Assembly: GCF_020595125.1 (NCBI RefSeq)
Contig: NZ_JACNMS010000006.1
Location: forward strand, 1 to 64,000
Direction of reading: 5' to 3'
DNA from: Jeotgalibacillus aurantiacus
GTDB taxonomy: Bacteria; Bacillota; Bacilli; Bacillales; Jeotgalibacillaceae
DNA: 64,000 nt
Shown: positions 43,524-51,880 of the stretch, piece by piece
Layout: each line of letters opens with the position of its first letter
Numbering within the stretch: the first letter of the stretch is position 1
Notes under the pieces: generated by a model
Seen by the model: the letters and a program-made list of their open reading frames with translations, nothing else
Databases searched by the model: none
Told to the model about the DNA's origin: nothing
Made by a program: the position numbers and the translations under genes

Positions 43524-43991
43524 ATGAAATCAAAAGGAAAATTAATTATTTCAAGTATGATCATTGTGTTGCTGCTCATCGTACTTGGCGTTGAGAAGTA
43601 TAACCAGCATCAAGAGCGTGAGATTGACATTTATAACTTATCAAACACGATGATGTTTGTAGTCGAAGGGATTGAAGCAGATATTGCCGAGCAGGAGCGG
43701 GTTTTGGAAGCTGAAAATTTCGAAGAGGCATTGGCAAGATACAATGTAGTAGGAACTGAGTATTTAAATGTGTCAAACGTAGCTACCTATATGTTTAAGT
43801 CAATTGAAAATTTTGATCAAACTTATTCAGAAGTGAACATCGATCTTCAGGTGATTAACCAGTCCTTCTTGCAGGCACAAACACAGGAAGAAGCACTGGA
43901 CATTCACGAACGATTACTTGAGGCATTTGAAGAAGTGAAGGATGCCAGAGAATACGTTGAAGAGAATAATGATTTTGAGGATGGGGCTTGA
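43524..43991 (+). CDS. Membrane-anchored hypothetical protein (paralogue of 14292)
   Basis: 155 residues, the same length as its paralogue at 14292-14759. N-terminal anchor ISSMIIVLLLIVLGVEKYNQ, then an acidic helical extracytoplasmic part. Shared with the paralogue are EIDIYNL / ELEIFNL after the anchor, EYLNVSNVATYMFKSIEN versus DYLNTSKTVSYMFEAIED, and a NDFE-rich end. It lies 51 bases upstream of an AAA ATPase gene in the same direction. Confidence 0.72.
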   Translation: MKSKGKLIISSMIIVLLLIVLGVEKYNQHQEREIDIYNLSNTMMFVVEGIEADIAEQERVLEAENFEEALARYNVVGTEYLNVSNVATYMFKSIENFDQTYSEVNIDLQVINQSFLQAQTQEEALDIHERLLEAFEEVKDAREYVEENNDFEDGA

Positions 43992-44042
43992 GGTAAGTAA
44001 AAGAATACAATGCCTTAACCTATTATTCTGGGAGGGATCTTT

Positions 44043-44807
44043 TTGCCAAAGTTAAGTTATGATTCTCAATACATAAGATCCGTTTACTTAAAGCGTGATG
44101 AGATTCCTTCTTTTGATGAGTTTCCGCTAAATTTGCCGGTGATTCGGAATTTGGATGAGTTACTGTTTCACCCGAACGTGACGTATATTGTTGGTGAAAA
44201 CGGGATGGGGAAGTCGACGCTGCTTGAGGGGATTGCGATTGCTTTTGGATTTAATCCTGAGGGAGGTACGCTGAACTTTAATTTTTCGAACTATGATTCC
44301 CACTCGAATTTGGATGAATATCTTCGTTTGAAAAAAGGAGTGAACCGGGCGAAGGATCATTTTTTCTTTCGGGCTGAAACGTTTTACAATGTTGCCACGA
44401 ATATTGAACATTTAGATCGGGAGCAGTCATTTGGTCCGAGGATTATTGATTCTTATGGAGGGAAGTCACTGCATAAGCAGTCTCATGGAGAATCCTTTTT
44501 CGCAGCTTTTATCGAGCGATTTCAAGGGAAGGGTCTATACATCATGGATGAGCCGGAAGCAGCCCTGTCGCCATTAAGGCAGATGTCGATGCTGTCCAGA
44601 ATCAATGAACTGGTTCACCAGGGATCACAATTCATCATATCCACCCATTCCCCGATTATCATGTCATATCCACAAGCCAAAATCATTCAGCTCACTCCGG
44701 AAGGAATCACAGAACCTGCATTAGAAGAAACACAGCACTACTCCATCACCAAACAGTTCTTTGAAGACAAAGATCGGATTTTGCATCATTTGTTTCGGGA
44801 GGAGTAG
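44043..44807 (+). CDS. AAA ATPase (SMC/ABC-like, MelB-type predicted ATP-binding protein)
   Basis: 254 residues. Walker A GENGMGKST (about 51-59), signature-like SHGESFFAAF (about 146-155), Walker B LYIMDEPEAALS (about 163-174) and H-loop ISTHSPI. Small stand-alone member of the AAA_21/AAA_15-like group; substrate or partner unknown. Starts TTG behind GGGAGGGATC. Follows the anchored protein at 43524 and may be co-transcribed with it. Confidence 0.82.
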   Translation: MPKLSYDSQYIRSVYLKRDEIPSFDEFPLNLPVIRNLDELLFHPNVTYIVGENGMGKSTLLEGIAIAFGFNPEGGTLNFNFSNYDSHSNLDEYLRLKKGVNRAKDHFFFRAETFYNVATNIEHLDREQSFGPRIIDSYGGKSLHKQSHGESFFAAFIERFQGKGLYIMDEPEAALSPLRQMSMLSRINELVHQGSQFIISTHSPIIMSYPQAKIIQLTPEGITEPALEETQHYSITKQFFEDKDRILHHLFREE

Positions 44808-44810
44808 GGG

Positions 44811-44851
44811 AGTGTAGAGGAAGGTTCTGTCCCTAAAGTCTACCGTGTCTT
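44811..44851. repeat. GGGACAGACCC-type palindromic element, diverged copy
   Basis: GTGTAGAG...TTCTGTCCCTAAAGTCTACCG: the two halves of the element seen again downstream, with decayed pairing. Confidence 0.5.
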
Positions 44852-44891
44852 CGAGTAAGTGCATTTGATCTTATTAAAATGCGTTATAAGT

Positions 44892-44920
44892 AAAAAATCC
44901 AGAGTAAGGACTCTGGATTC
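44892..44920 (-). terminator. Rho-independent terminator
   Basis: AATCCAGAG / CTCTGGATT stem, with a T run on the minus strand. The ~190 bases between it and the gene at 45111 hold nothing recognisable. Confidence 0.65.
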
Positions 44921-45110
44921 TCTTCTGTACGACAATTCCAACCTTGAAACAGATATTGCATCATGGCAGACATCTCACAGTACTTACCACCGAGTATCTA
45001 CTGGCGTTTCTTAGCATAAGCAGCATCAGGTTTGACGTTTTGGCATTGTATTAAAGTTCTTTTACATGACAAAACTTCTGATAGCTGTTTATAAAGGACA
45101 TGGTGTTTCT

Positions 45111-45557
45111 TTATTTTTTGTCCGTGTCAGAAGGATACAATTCTGAAGAAGTCTCTGTCTGAAATTGATTTGTTACATGCGTTCTTTCATTGACTGCGCT
45201 ATTCGTCTTTTTTTCATGATCTAAACTTCTGGCGACTGATTGGTGGAAAAAGTATTCAAAGATAACCAGTGAGACTGTTGATATTGCGGTGGCCATTAAA
45301 ACATCATCACCAACGGTCAGAGCATCTGTCATAAAATAAATAACTGCAAAGGCAAGAATGAAATCTGCAAAAGTTGCTACAGAGTTATTCGTTTTAGACA
45401 AAATTAATAAATCGCCGACCAGATAGGCAACTACAGTTAAGACAAGGGTAATATAAAATACGCTTTGAAATGATACATCAAACCCTGCGCTTAAGATGAT
45501 ACCTAAGACGATAAGAGTCGCAACAAACTTTAAGGCGAATAATTTTAAATGTGTCAT
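45111..45557 (-). CDS. DUF2512 family membrane protein (YndM-like)
   Basis: 148 residues with four membrane helices, starting MTHLKLFALKFVATLIVLGI, the usual DUF2512 N-terminus, and containing YLVGDLLILSKTNNSVATFADF. A charged 35-residue tail follows. GGAGGTGTTGATC precedes the start (45557), preferable to 45572. Function unknown. Confidence 0.85.
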   Translation of the reverse strand: MTHLKLFALKFVATLIVLGIILSAGFDVSFQSVFYITLVLTVVAYLVGDLLILSKTNNSVATFADFILAFAVIYFMTDALTVGDDVLMATAISTVSLVIFEYFFHQSVARSLDHEKKTNSAVNERTHVTNQFQTETSSELYPSDTDKK

Positions 45558-45803
45558 GATCAACACCTCCATTCAGTATTAGGTTCTCCATTTGATCTGG
45601 TTTTAACCAAATGATTAACGAAATTTGAATTGGATACTTAATGTTTAGTCATGCCGTTTTCGGAGAAAATATGATTAAGGTGACTCAGCCTATTCAGGTA
45701 AAGGGTTTGACAGGTAGATGATCATGAGTGTTTATTGGATTGCATATCTTTTTTTTGCGTATCTCTTTGATCGATTATAGGTAAAGAAAAACTGACTCGA
45801 TCT

Positions 45804-46832
45804 CTACACCCATGCCCTGTATATCTCCCCGATAAATCCTTTCATCTGATGAAGTCCTGTATCTGTGTTTGTCATGATGATGATTCCTTTTTTTAGATAG
45901 GGTTGAGCAACGAGCATGCTTTGATAGCCGATACCCCAGCCGAGGGAGGAAATTTCGGTTTCATGGTCTGTGCTATCTAAAAATAATCCAAGTCCTGCCC
46001 AGGCTGCTGTTCCTTGAGGACTTAGCAGGGGTTTAGCGGCGTCAGAGGTTAGACCGATTTTGCTGTTATGATTCAAAGCATCCATTAACTCAATGACAAG
46101 CCTTACTAAATCAGATGGCGTTGTCCAAAGTCCAGATGCTGCGGCATATGGATAGATAGGATATTTTCCGGGAATGACATTACCCTCTTTGTCGTGTCCG
46201 GCAGTAAAGTTTTTACCGTTAGGCAACGATTGACTGAAAGTACTGTTGTCCATATGTAATGGTTCAAATATAAGATCATTCACAGCCTTTTCAAAAGGTT
46301 CCCCCGCAATATCTTCTATCAGCTGCTGGACCACACAATAACCCGCATCAGAATAATGAAATTCACTTCCCGGCTTCTTTTTTACAGTAATTGATTCCCG
46401 ACAGTAAGGAGTTTTGCCTTCCAGTATGTCCACCATATTCGGCCCGTCATTTTGGGAATGAAGCGCATCAAAACTGCCCTCAGGGTCCAGAATTCCGGAG
46501 TGGTGGCTTAGTAAATGACGCAGTGTCACCTTGTGCGTCGTCTTATATTCATTTACAGGCAAAGTCCATGAAACAAGCTTATTATTAATATCCTCATCTA
46601 AATCAAGATCTCCCTGAGAAACGAACTTCATCACAACAATGGCTGTTACAAATTTACTGATTGAACATGCATTGAAAATAGAGTGCCGATCTACCAGTTC
46701 AGTCGTTCCTGCTTCCAGCAAGCCAAAACAATGTGTATCTGCAAGTTTTCCATCTTTAATGACAGCAATACCCGCTCCGGTTATATTAAATTGCTTCATT
46801 TTATTTAAAATAAATGCCTCTGATAGATTCAT
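45804..46832 (-). CDS. Class C beta-lactamase-like serine hydrolase
   Basis: 342 residues of the beta-lactamase/transpeptidase-like superfamily. The nucleophile motif SISK (SxxK) is in FNACSISKFVTA, about 63-66, the YxN-equivalent YSDAGY near 160, and HLLSHHSG is the typical nearby motif. The C-terminal KTG equivalent is not clear. Cytoplasmic by sequence (no signal peptide), so probably an esterase/peptidase rather than a resistance enzyme. The upstream frame to 46970 passes through a palindromic repeat and is rejected as start. Confidence 0.85.
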   Translation of the reverse strand: MNLSEAFILNKMKQFNITGAGIAVIKDGKLADTHCFGLLEAGTTELVDRHSIFNACSISKFVTAIVVMKFVSQGDLDLDEDINNKLVSWTLPVNEYKTTHKVTLRHLLSHHSGILDPEGSFDALHSQNDGPNMVDILEGKTPYCRESITVKKKPGSEFHYSDAGYCVVQQLIEDIAGEPFEKAVNDLIFEPLHMDNSTFSQSLPNGKNFTAGHDKEGNVIPGKYPIYPYAAASGLWTTPSDLVRLVIELMDALNHNSKIGLTSDAAKPLLSPQGTAAWAGLGLFLDSTDHETEISSLGWGIGYQSMLVAQPYLKKGIIIMTNTDTGLHQMKGFIGEIYRAWV

Positions 46833-46900
46833 TCGATACCCCCTGAATTGTATAATCATTATAACAGTAATTAGTAAATCTGGAATCGTCCAAAGTCCAG

Positions 46901-46932
46901 CGTAGACTCGAGGGACAGACCCCAATTCTACG
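46901..46932. repeat. GGGACAGACCC-type palindromic element
   Basis: CGTAGA-CTCGAGGGACAGACCCCAAT-TCTACG: complementary ends and the common core, between two divergent genes. Confidence 0.7.
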
Positions 46933-46950
46933 CATTCAAAGGAGGATGTA

Positions 46951-47664
46951 ATGGAGAAATTAGCTGACATGAAAGAGTTTAGCTGGATAGAGGGTCAAAA
47001 AATTCCTCTGCCTGAAGTTTGGAATGGCTGTCGTTTTAACAATTTGATTCCACCTGTTTTTGAGGCTTACTGTAAAATCATCCATCCGATTCACCGGGAA
47101 CTCAATGCGCCAAATGACACGATCACCTGGATGGAAGCAGGGTTTGATGATGGTTACCTGCAGCCGGGGGAACGGATCAGGCTTCGGGAGCTTGCGGTGA
47201 AATACGGATTAAAGGAAACAAAGGAACTGGGACTGCCATCGATTGCAAAGGAGCTTGGCGGGCAACCACGTTATTTAATGGGAGGAGACCCAGGTCTACT
47301 GGATTATAAGTCACTCAATCGTGTGATTAATGTAATCAAGCTTCATTCGGGAGAGATCGACTGCTACTTTTACTATCATGTATTAAAGACGTCGGATTAC
47401 TACAGCAAGTTATATCGTGGTCGGATTGAAGAGGTAAAGCAGTTTCTCATGATGGATGAGGTTAAGTTTACCCCGAGTTATATCTGGCCTGAGGATCGCA
47501 GCTGGTGTTTTTACAGTGACGTTGATTTGGACTTCACCATAATCGGTGGCAGCCGTGCGTTTGTTGACAAACTGAAAGCTGATGACTGGCTGGAGTGCAT
47601 GGAGACAGATGAGGATACGAGGGTGGATGATGATGGGGATCAGCAGGTAAAAGAGAATCTGTAA
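46951..47664 (+). CDS. Conserved hypothetical protein
   Basis: 237 residues, no membrane segment. I do not recognise the family. N-terminal half helical; the C-terminal half has the aromatic stretch FTPSYIWPEDRSWCFYSDVD followed by LDFTIIGGS, which looks like an SMI1/immunity-type or SUKH-like end, but this is impression only. Strong AAGGAGGATG upstream. It starts within 20 bases of the palindromic element. Confidence 0.65.
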   Translation: MEKLADMKEFSWIEGQKIPLPEVWNGCRFNNLIPPVFEAYCKIIHPIHRELNAPNDTITWMEAGFDDGYLQPGERIRLRELAVKYGLKETKELGLPSIAKELGGQPRYLMGGDPGLLDYKSLNRVINVIKLHSGEIDCYFYYHVLKTSDYYSKLYRGRIEEVKQFLMMDEVKFTPSYIWPEDRSWCFYSDVDLDFTIIGGSRAFVDKLKADDWLECMETDEDTRVDDDGDQQVKENL

Positions 47665-47733
47665 GAGATCTTCCTTTTTAGGTCTTGCGATAATTTACGA
47701 TTGTGTATACGCTGTAGTTGGAGGTGATATCAG

Positions 47734-47796
47734 GTGATAGTTGTGATGAAAAATCATGCGTCAGCGTTGGTACCAGCTCATGCAAAGCCTGAATAA
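47734..47796 (+). CDS. Candidate leader peptide upstream of the FusB-type gene
   Basis: 20 residues from GTG 47734 (MIVVMKNHASALVPAHAKPE), or 16 from ATG 47746, behind a near-ideal GGAGGTGAT. Its last codons form the left arm of a 14-bp stem, the arrangement expected of ribosome-stalling attenuators. Confidence 0.45.
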   Translation: MIVVMKNHASALVPAHAKPE

Positions 47797-47865
47797 GGGG
47801 CGATACTTTGCGTGGGGTTAAGGTTGTTAATCGCCAATCAATGTATCTTTCTATTCAGGTTTTGC
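47782..47865 (+). promoter_or_regulatory. Candidate attenuator structure upstream of the FusB-type gene
   Basis: GCAAAGCCTGAATA (47782-47795) pairs with TATTCAGGTTTTGC (47852-47865): 14 bp with one G.U. Inside, GGCGAT (47799-47804) pairs with ATCGCC (47830-47835). No T run follows, so translational rather than transcriptional control would be expected; the fusB RBS (AAGGAG, 47891) is outside the stem. Confidence 0.5.
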
Positions 47866-47906
47866 ACTTATCTATCATGAATTAAAAGATAAGGAGCGAA
47901 TAGAAA

Positions 47907-48566
47907 ATGGATACAATTAAAAAAACTGAAAATATGTTTATTCGAAATGACCAATATAATTTTATTGCACGGCAAGTCTATTTCATTGTTCATACTCAAC
48001 GCACTGTGAATCATCAGGATACCCGGGCTGGAGTAAAGCTTCATGCGATGGCGAAAGTAAAAGAGATGGTTCCTGATCTGACAGAAGAGCAGGAAAAGCT
48101 GTTGAACCGGATCGTTGACTTGAATGATGAGGCAGAGGCCAGGGCTTTTCTGAGTGAGTTGAAGCGTGATTATGTGATTCCGTTTCGACAAGTGACGAAG
48201 AAAACAGTCGAGAAACTGTTCCCAAAAGCGAAGAAGCTGCAGGTGCCTGATCTGGATGAGTTTGATTTCCAAAGGCATTCTTATTTAGGATGGTTCGATA
48301 CTCGCGCCCATAAGCAGCATTTAATCGTTGAGTATCAGGGAAAGTTAAAGGGTATCTCAGGCCACTTTAACAATAGCAACAATAAAGGAATCTGCAGTAT
48401 ATGTAACCAGCTTGGAGAAGTCGCCTTGTTTGTGACAAAGGTGAAAAGCGGGAAAGAGACGTATGTGAGCAGAGGGAATTATATTTGCAAGGATAGTCAG
48501 TTATGCAATGAACATTTGACTGACCTGACTAAACTTGAGACTTTTCTCGACCACCTTTATCAATAA
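47907..48566 (+). CDS. FusB/FusC family EF-G-binding protein
   Basis: 219 residues. In staphylococci such proteins bind elongation factor G and release it from fusidic-acid-stalled ribosomes. The N-terminal helical bundle is followed by a C-terminal treble-clef zinc finger: CSIC near residue 165, then CKDSQLCNEH near 198, supplying the Cys ligands. YLGWFDTRAHKQHLIVEYQG is a conserved family block. Chromosomal homologues occur in many Bacillales. AAGGAGCG lies nine bases upstream. Confidence 0.88.
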   Translation: MDTIKKTENMFIRNDQYNFIARQVYFIVHTQRTVNHQDTRAGVKLHAMAKVKEMVPDLTEEQEKLLNRIVDLNDEAEARAFLSELKRDYVIPFRQVTKKTVEKLFPKAKKLQVPDLDEFDFQRHSYLGWFDTRAHKQHLIVEYQGKLKGISGHFNNSNNKGICSICNQLGEVALFVTKVKSGKETYVSRGNYICKDSQLCNEHLTDLTKLETFLDHLYQ

Positions 48567-48610
48567 TACTGAGATTTTTCAACTGTCTATCATCAAGAAC
48601 TTCTAAAAGC

Positions 48611-48642
48611 AAAAAACCACTGTTCAATTAGCAGTGGTTTTT
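48611..48642. terminator. Bidirectional terminator
   Basis: AAAACCACTG / CAGTGGTTTT between convergent genes. Confidence 0.85.
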
Positions 48643-48670
48643 GTGTATTCTGAAACCGTCATGAGTCAGC

Positions 48671-49885
48671 TTATTTGTTCTCCATTTCACCCATTCTGAT
48701 CTCAATATCACTCATTTTTTCAGAAAGTGTTTCGATCACATTCTTTTTATGGGTGTCCAGGTTGCACCATCTGAAATCATCATGGTCAAAATCGCTTAAT
48801 GGAAGAACTTGATAGTCTGTATAGTCTTCTGAAAAGGAAGTGAATGTAGGGACAGCATAGACAGAATCAATTTCAACCTGTTCGTTTTCTTTAGTCAGAT
48901 CAAATCCGATCATGGTGCCTGTTAGACGTTCGCAGTCAAGGTGGGGTACACGATCGTCAAAAGGACCGGAGATGAAATTCCCGAGTGAATAGGCAACAAG
49001 TGCACGCTGTTGATCAGGTCCTTCAATCCATTCGATAGGCTGAAGCACATGCGGATGATGACCGAGAATGATATCTGCTCCATTTTGGACAAGGCTGTGT
49101 GCGAGTTCTTCCTGTGCTTCTACAGGCTGCTGATACTCCTGGCCCCAGTGCATTCCCACGACAACGAGGTCGGCCATCTTATCAGCACGGGCTACATCAT
49201 TTAAAAGCTGCTCTTCATTATCTGTAAATATATTGACTGAGTATGGATGTTCAACTGGAAGATTGGAGCTGTAAGTGCTCGAAACAAGGGCAATGGATAT
49301 GCCTTCTTTTTCAATGATCGGGATCGTCTGACGTTCCTCAGAAGATAGATGGGCACCACTGAGTAGAACATCTGGATAGTGCTCTTCCCAAAAGGCGATA
49401 TTCCGCTCGAGTCCGCTATATCCCATATCGAGCGTGTGGTTATTTGTCAGTTGAAGCATATTAAACCCGGTTTCATAATAATAATGGCCGAGCTCATACG
49501 GATTATTAAATACAAAATTCCCATCACCAAGGCCGTATTCAGAACCTGTGATCGGTGTTTCCTGATTAGCGTATGCGAAGTCTCCTGCCTCAATCAAATG
49601 CTTGACATTGGATAGAAGGGGATCAAAATGGAAAGAGCCATCCTTTTGCATGGCATCATATAAAATAGGGCGCTCGACCAGTAAATCGCCCACTGCAGTA
49701 AAATGAGCAGATTCAGTCGAACTTGTATTTTCTGCTGATCCCTCTACCTTATCAGCATGATCGACACTATCATTTTTATTGTTTTTCAGGCTGTCAGGGG
49801 CAGCAGCATTATAATAAATGGTTCCTGCGGCACAGGCACTTAGCAACAAAAACAGACTTAAAATAAACAGCATTCGACGATACAA
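48671..49885 (-). CDS. CapA family metallophosphatase-fold lipoprotein
   Basis: 404 residues. Signal sequence ending in LLSAC, so probably a lipoprotein. The CapA (PGA_cap) domain is clear: FTAVGDLLVERPILY near residue 62, YANQETPITG, LTNNHTLDMGYSGL, VVVGMHWGQEY and GADIILGHHPHVLQP, which supply the metal-binding Asp/His/Asn residues. In Bacillus, CapA acts in poly-gamma-glutamate synthesis/export, but no capBC is next to it here, so the role is open. Confidence 0.9.
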   Translation of the reverse strand: MYRRMLFILSLFLLLSACAAGTIYYNAAAPDSLKNNKNDSVDHADKVEGSAENTSSTESAHFTAVGDLLVERPILYDAMQKDGSFHFDPLLSNVKHLIEAGDFAYANQETPITGSEYGLGDGNFVFNNPYELGHYYYETGFNMLQLTNNHTLDMGYSGLERNIAFWEEHYPDVLLSGAHLSSEERQTIPIIEKEGISIALVSSTYSSNLPVEHPYSVNIFTDNEEQLLNDVARADKMADLVVVGMHWGQEYQQPVEAQEELAHSLVQNGADIILGHHPHVLQPIEWIEGPDQQRALVAYSLGNFISGPFDDRVPHLDCERLTGTMIGFDLTKENEQVEIDSVYAVPTFTSFSEDYTDYQVLPLSDFDHDDFRWCNLDTHKKNVIETLSEKMSDIEIRMGEMENK

Positions 49886-50047
49886 AAAGCAAAACTCCCT
49901 GTTAATTAATAGAGTACTTTTATCATGATTCTATTATCTTAACATGAAAAAATAATGAAATGGTAGAAAGAATTGGTTTGTTTTTGGAAAAATAGTGACA
50001 GATGACCAGGGGATAAAAGATCGGAAAATAAACTGTCCCTTTTCTCC

Positions 50048-50464
50048 CTAATCCAGCATGACGTCTTTCCCTTCCTCTCGTAATTTCTTTAACGATGCGA
50101 GCATCTGATTAATTTGTTCATCAGAATGCCTTTCCCAGACGCCTAATTCTGCGATGATTTTTAAAGGGGATTGTGATCTGTAGGAACGTGTTGGATTCCC
50201 CGGAAACCTTTTATCAGTGAGATTTGGGTCATTTTCGAAATTCCCTGCAGGCTCGACGATATAAATCCGTTCCTGCAAATCGCCTTTTGCGAGTTCTGCT
50301 CCCCATTTCGCTGCTTCAAGCGTCGCAGTGAAGTAAATATGATTGGATTTTTTGTTCTGATAATTGGATAAATGATGTGGCTCGAGCAAATCACCAATTT
50401 TTAATTTTGCCTTCGTACCATGGAAGAATGGACCCTGATCCAGTACCGCTTTTTTATCCTGCAT
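50048..50464 (-). CDS. arr: NAD+-rifampin ADP-ribosyltransferase (Arr)
   Basis: 138 residues, standard Arr length. FFHGTKAKLKIGDLLEPH at the N-terminus, HIYFTATLEAAKWGAELAKG (about 42-61) and PTRSYRSQSPLKIIAE in the second half are the family blocks. Arr enzymes ADP-ribosylate rifamycins at the C23 hydroxyl. Whether it confers resistance here is not shown. GAGGAGTG is the RBS. Confidence 0.93.
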   Translation of the reverse strand: MQDKKAVLDQGPFFHGTKAKLKIGDLLEPHHLSNYQNKKSNHIYFTATLEAAKWGAELAKGDLQERIYIVEPAGNFENDPNLTDKRFPGNPTRSYRSQSPLKIIAELGVWERHSDEQINQMLASLKKLREEGKDVMLD

Positions 50465-50600
50465 ACATTAACACTCCTCTGAGAATTTGGAATTGTATGA
50501 ACAGTATAGGGGAGTAATGTAGAAAAGAGTAGTCTATTATTTATGCAGGATAGAGATTATAATAGAAGTAGAAGGAAGTACTTTTATACATAAGTTATCC

Positions 50601-50634
50601 AAAAAAGCGCTGATCTGAGAGATTGGCGCTTTTT
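50601..50634. terminator. Terminator-like hairpin
   Basis: AAAAGCGC / GCGCTTTT arms, 15-base loop, in the 230-bp gap upstream of arr. Confidence 0.6.
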
Positions 50635-50646
50635 GTGATTGATCTA

Positions 50647-50697
50647 GTAGAGAAGGAGTCTGTCCCAGAAGACCTCAGGGACAGACTCCTTCTCTAC
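50647..50697. repeat. Perfect 20-bp inverted repeat of the GGGACAGACCC family
   Basis: GTAGAGAAGGAGTCTGTCCC (50647-50666) and its exact complement (50678-50697) with an 11-base loop. It ends two bases before the stop of the leftward gene at 50699 and could act as its terminator stem. Confidence 0.85.
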
Positions 50698-50698
50698 A

Positions 50699-51100
50699 CT
50701 AACCGCAATGCTTCTGCCCGAGCCTCGTCGCCCAGCCTTCACACCAGAAATCATCGTACGGTTTCAGTTTGTGTCCTTTGCTCAGCTGATATTTTCTGTA
50801 ATGATAACGGACTGCTGATGGGATGTTGACGGCGAATGGCATGATGGGTCCGAGGAACAGGTTTTGAAAGCTGTGGCCGTATTCGTGTGATTTAAGTCGG
50901 TGAGGTGCATTTTTTTGAACGAAGAAAAAGCCGCCAAAGTTCACGCCGCCCCATTTTTCCCCGAATTCGAAATAAACAGCATGATGAAACCGCTTTGGTT
51001 TTATGCCCCGGCAGATTAATACGGCTGCGATCAGGAGCCCTACTAAATTAATCAGTAATCCCCAAGATAATTGAATGAGCCAGTACAGGTAGATGTTCAT
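50699..51100 (-). CDS. Small membrane protein with HExxH motif
   Basis: 133 residues. N-terminal helices (LYWLIQLSWGLLINLVGLLI) are followed by a domain containing HEYGHSFQN (about 90-98), which matches the zinc-peptidase HExxH signature, and a GWATRLG segment near the end supplying a possible third ligand region. Family not named with certainty; a predicted small zinc-metallopeptidase-like protein. Confidence 0.6.
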   Translation of the reverse strand: MNIYLYWLIQLSWGLLINLVGLLIAAVLICRGIKPKRFHHAVYFEFGEKWGGVNFGGFFFVQKNAPHRLKSHEYGHSFQNLFLGPIMPFAVNIPSAVRYHYRKYQLSKGHKLKPYDDFWCEGWATRLGQKHCG

Positions 51101-51255
51101 GCAAGCTCCTTTTCATTCAGAGAATTTTTGTCCTGAAAACGAATTTGAACTTATTGTCATTGTATCTGGAATAGCTGAATGCTGGCAATGAAGTCTACAT
51201 TCAATATATAAAATATTGATGGTTAATTAATCGTTTTAAAAGCTTCAACCTGCAT

Positions 51256-51294
51256 AAAAAAGCCCGGACAAAGTTTCCTTAACTCTGTCCGGGC
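51256..51294 (-). terminator. Terminator of the ABC importer-Sco operon
   Basis: GCCCGGACA / TGTCCGGGC arms with six Ts on the minus strand, directly behind the SCO gene. Confidence 0.88.
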
Positions 51295-51301
51295 AAACAT
51301 C

Positions 51302-51880
51302 TTAATATCCCTGCACCAGCTCCACAGCCTCCACAATTTCCTCGTAAGGCACATCCATAGACATCTCATATTTTTCAAGAATCCGGTCGCCGATCATCAG
51401 GTAAAGGGAGGTGCTGTGTACAAATTGATCAGAGCCTTCGAGCTTTGCAGCAGGTGCGATAAAACCCCGGTTAGCAAACAGTTCGATATCTTCCTGCTCA
51501 TAGCCTGTGACAAAATCCCAGTTGGAAAAGTCGGCATCCTGCTGCGAGCCGTATTCCTTCAGTACGTCGGGCGTGTCGTGTTCCGGGTCGATTGAAAAGG
51601 AGACGAATTGGTAGTCGAGATCGTTTTCATCCAGCTGTGACTGCAGCTCTGCCATGTTATAGGTCATTGGCATACACACTGTGTCGCAGTTCGTGAAGAT
51701 AAAGGCTGCGAGCCAGATTTCGCCTTCCATATCATTGGTGTGAAAGTCTTCTCCATCCTGATTCACTCCCTGCAGGTCGCTTACTTCTCCGTTTAAAGAA
51801 AAGTGTTCATCCAGGTCAACCCTGGATGAACACCCTTGGAGAATAAGCACGGCAAGGCATGCTGTCATCCATTTTTTCAT
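51302..51880 (-). CDS. SCO1/SenC family lipoprotein
   Basis: 192 residues with a lipoprotein signal (LILQGC). Thioredoxin-like fold: the copper/redox motif CDTVCMP (CxxxC, residues ~79-83), FVSFSIDPEHDTPDVLKEYG and the later copper-ligand His in FVHSTSLYL. Sco proteins deliver copper to the CuA site of cytochrome oxidase or act as thiol reductases. Overlaps the stop of the substrate-binding protein gene by one base, so it belongs to that operon. Confidence 0.9.
   Translation of the reverse strand: MKKWMTACLAVLILQGCSSRVDLDEHFSLNGEVSDLQGVNQDGEDFHTNDMEGEIWLAAFIFTNCDTVCMPMTYNMAELQSQLDENDLDYQFVSFSIDPEHDTPDVLKEYGSQQDADFSNWDFVTGYEQEDIELFANRGFIAPAAKLEGSDQFVHSTSLYLMIGDRILEKYEMSMDVPYEEIVEAVELVQGY

Noticed and set aside
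45573-45803. Sigma-B type promoter upstream of the DUF2512 gene
   Set aside because: GTTAAA and GGAGAA at about the right spacing are too far from the GTTTAA/GGGTAT consensus.
46833-46970. Extended N-terminus of the serine hydrolase
   Set aside because: The extension is translated from a palindromic repeat and overlaps the divergent gene start; an RBS precedes the internal ATG at 46832.
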